Shown here: one piece after another, positions 19,241 to 20,283 of the stretch
Layout of the letters: every line of letters begins with the position of its first letter
Position numbering within the stretch: the first letter of the stretch is position 1
DNA from: Reticulitermes lucifugus
Lineage: Eukaryota; Arthropoda; Insecta; Blattodea; Rhinotermitidae
Direction of reading: 5' to 3'
Length of the DNA: 20,283 bases
Assembly: GCA_026260175.1 (NCBI GenBank)
Contig: JAKCWW010000346.1
Span: 99,762 to 120,044 of the forward strand
Program-made: the position numbers and the translations under genes
Notes under the pieces: model-generated
Database searches by the model: none
What the model saw: the letters and a program-made list of their open reading frames with translations, nothing else
Told to the model about the DNA's origin: nothing

Positions 19241-19308
19241 CCTCTACTACACTGCAATGGAAACCTGAAGTCAAGCAATCAACATTTACTTTGAAGATTT
19301 CAGACTTC

Positions 19309-19479
19309 TTGGATATGATGCTGTGTCGACTGGTAAATAACTACTGTAATTTCAAGGAAGGTTGCTGTCTCCATTTTCAAGGTCCAAGAAGTGACCCTGA
19401 AGATGGAGGTAGCAAGCTCAATCCCCTCCGAATCATTGATAACTATGTATTTACCAACTGATACACTGCTATATCCCAA
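19309..19479. mobile_element. 171-bp MITE with 8-bp target duplication
   Basis: The left end TTGGATATGATGCTGTGTCG and the reverse complement of the right end TTGGGATATAGCAGTGTATC form imperfect inverted repeats extending about 35 bp, to GGTAAATA. The exact octamer CAGACTTC flanks both ends (19301-19308 and 19480-19487). The plus frame 19234-19461 crosses the element and is not a gene. The 8-bp duplication fits hAT- or P-like integration, but the TTGG ends are not classical hAT ends. Confidence 0.87.
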
Positions 19480-19487
19480 CAGACTTC

Positions 19488-19770
19488 AATATTCAAAAAC
19501 ACTGCTGTGAGAACCTCAAACCTCACAAAATTTGTCCTCACTTATTCCTAAAACTCTCAAACAGATTTGCAGCTTTGGAGAACTTAGATGATGACTGGGA
19601 CCGAAACAGGGCTTGGGAAAATATACAGTATATCAAAATCTCAGTTAAAGAGAGTCTAGGTCAGTATGAACATAAGCAGAAAAAAACATGGTTTCACGAT
19701 GGATGTTCAAAATTTATAGGTCAAAGGAAGCAGGCTACATGGCTAAATTACTATGGTTAAAGGATCCACG
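19488..19770. other. Intron sequence, nothing recognised
   Basis: This is intron sequence between the MITE and a pogo-like end. The frame 19575-19760 has no recognised domain. Confidence 0.45.
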
Positions 19771-19815
19771 TACAGACAATCCCCAACTTATGCAATTTCA
19801 GACTTATGCATTTAA
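19771..19815. mobile_element. Pogo-like transposon end (solo)
   Basis: TACAGACAATCCCCAACTTA with repeated ACTTATGCA words matches the end type of the MITE at 15571-15879. No opposite end is visible before exon A, so it is a truncated copy. Confidence 0.4.
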
Positions 19816-19977
19816 AAAGAATAAATAATAACATTTTTGAAACATGTGACAATTGAGACCAAGTGGCCAGGCACTTCGTCTCATCTCTATTCGTTGGAAC
19901 CAGCCACAAAACATCAAACCAGTGACACTAAAATGGGTGGTCACAGAAGATTGAAATCTTGAATATCTAGGTTCACA

Positions 19978-20012
19978 TCTCTGTCTGTCTGCCTGTATGT
20001 GTGTGTGTGTGG
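19978..20012. repeat. (TCTG)n/(TG)n microsatellite
   Basis: TCTGTCTGTCTGCCTG is followed by six GT units, about 30 bp from the exon A donor. Confidence 0.9.
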
Positions 20013-20046
20013 GCACGCGCATGTACTTATACTTACATAAGCTTAC

Positions 20047-20186
20047 CTGGGATACCATAGCCCTCTGCATGTGGTATCTTCTCACTGTTATACTTCACAT
20101 CTGTATGCAGACGATCACTGATTACTCCTTCAATGTTTACTAGTTCCTTCTGGCCCACCTCCTCATTCAACCTCTGGTCACTAACA
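20047..20186 (-). CDS. CTC1: CTC1-like gene, exon A (5'-most exon in window)
   Basis: This minus-strand internal exon of 140 bp follows a T-rich acceptor (TTTTTTGTAG) and ends at a strong donor (CCCAG|GTAAGC). It encodes one base, 46 codons (from VSDQRLNEEV to EGYGIP) and one trailing base. The stretch LVNIEGVISDR reads like the first strand of an OB-fold. The trailing G joins the GA at the start of the next exon to give a glycine codon, so the phases agree. CTC1 is the large subunit of the CST (CTC1-STN1-TEN1) complex, which binds single-stranded telomeric DNA and assists C-strand fill-in in the nucleus. The upstream exons are outside the window. The exon call rests on splice signals and phase. 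The family name is inferred from OB-fold layout and remembered family patterns. Confidence 0.62.
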
Positions 20187-20226
20187 CTACAAAAAATACA
20201 AACATTGGTGTCATAATAGCACAACA

Positions 20227-20283
20227 TACCGTATATTCTCGAATCTAATGCGCACCCTTTTTACAGTTTTAGAGGGCTAAAAA
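20227..20283. mobile_element. Edge of a DNA-transposon-like repeat
   Basis: ACCGTATATTCTCGAATCTA followed by ATGCGCACCCTTTTT resembles a common dispersed transposon terminus ('CCGTATTTACTCGAATCTAACGCGCAC'). The element continues past the right edge, so neither class nor length can be given. Confidence 0.45.

Noticed and set aside
19234..19461. 75-codon plus-strand frame
   Set aside because: It starts outside and runs through the 171-bp MITE with its target duplication, so the frame was created by insertion.

Overview
The window looks like AT-rich, gene-sparse insect nuclear DNA. There are no operons or ribosome binding sites. Long open frames are scarce, and most of them can be traced to repeats. 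tRNA-derived SINEs, MITEs, foldback elements and dead mariner-like transposases fill much of the sequence. The tRNA-Leu-like SINE and the foldback families, with their characteristic frameshifted 'peptides', resemble repeats I associate with cockroach and termite (Blattodea) genomes. That assignment is from memory and unverified.

One real gene is supported, on the minus strand between about 9.6 and 20.2 kb. Five exons (20186-20047, 18348-18108, 11948-11721, 11378-11228, 9701-9587) each have AG/GT borders, and their phases match across every junction. Together they encode about 291 residues. They look like the C-terminal OB-folds of the telomere CST-complex subunit CTC1: an OB-fold with a 'GLIPGAR' turn, then an OB-fold carrying a CxxC...CxxC zinc ribbon. 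The 5' exons lie beyond the right edge. A weak terminal exon candidate sits at 9196-9072.

The introns are packed with mobile DNA. The 6.2-kb intron (11949-18107) holds a TA-flanked MITE (12553-12761), three SINE copies, a pogo-like MITE (15571-15879), a decayed mariner-like transposase (16052-16739) and a 63-bp-arm hairpin (17326-17456). The 1.7-kb intron (18349-20046) holds a 774-bp foldback element with internal tandem repeats, a 171-bp MITE with 8-bp target duplications, and a pogo-like end.

The left half (1-9 kb) has no gene I can support. It contains two tandem tRNA-like SINE heads at the left edge, a full SINE with target duplications (1526-1777), a decayed mariner-like transposase on the minus strand (about 4110-4660), a 176-bp pogo-like MITE (5595-5770), a foldback MITE (about 5948-6110), a 639-bp hAT-type element flanked by GTTTAAAC (7242-7880), and a pogo/Tigger-like helix-turn-helix remnant near 8.6 kb.

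I found no new multi-gene system. The most notable items are the CTC1-like gene, the foldback with its tandem core, the long hairpin, and several insertions with exact target-site duplications.
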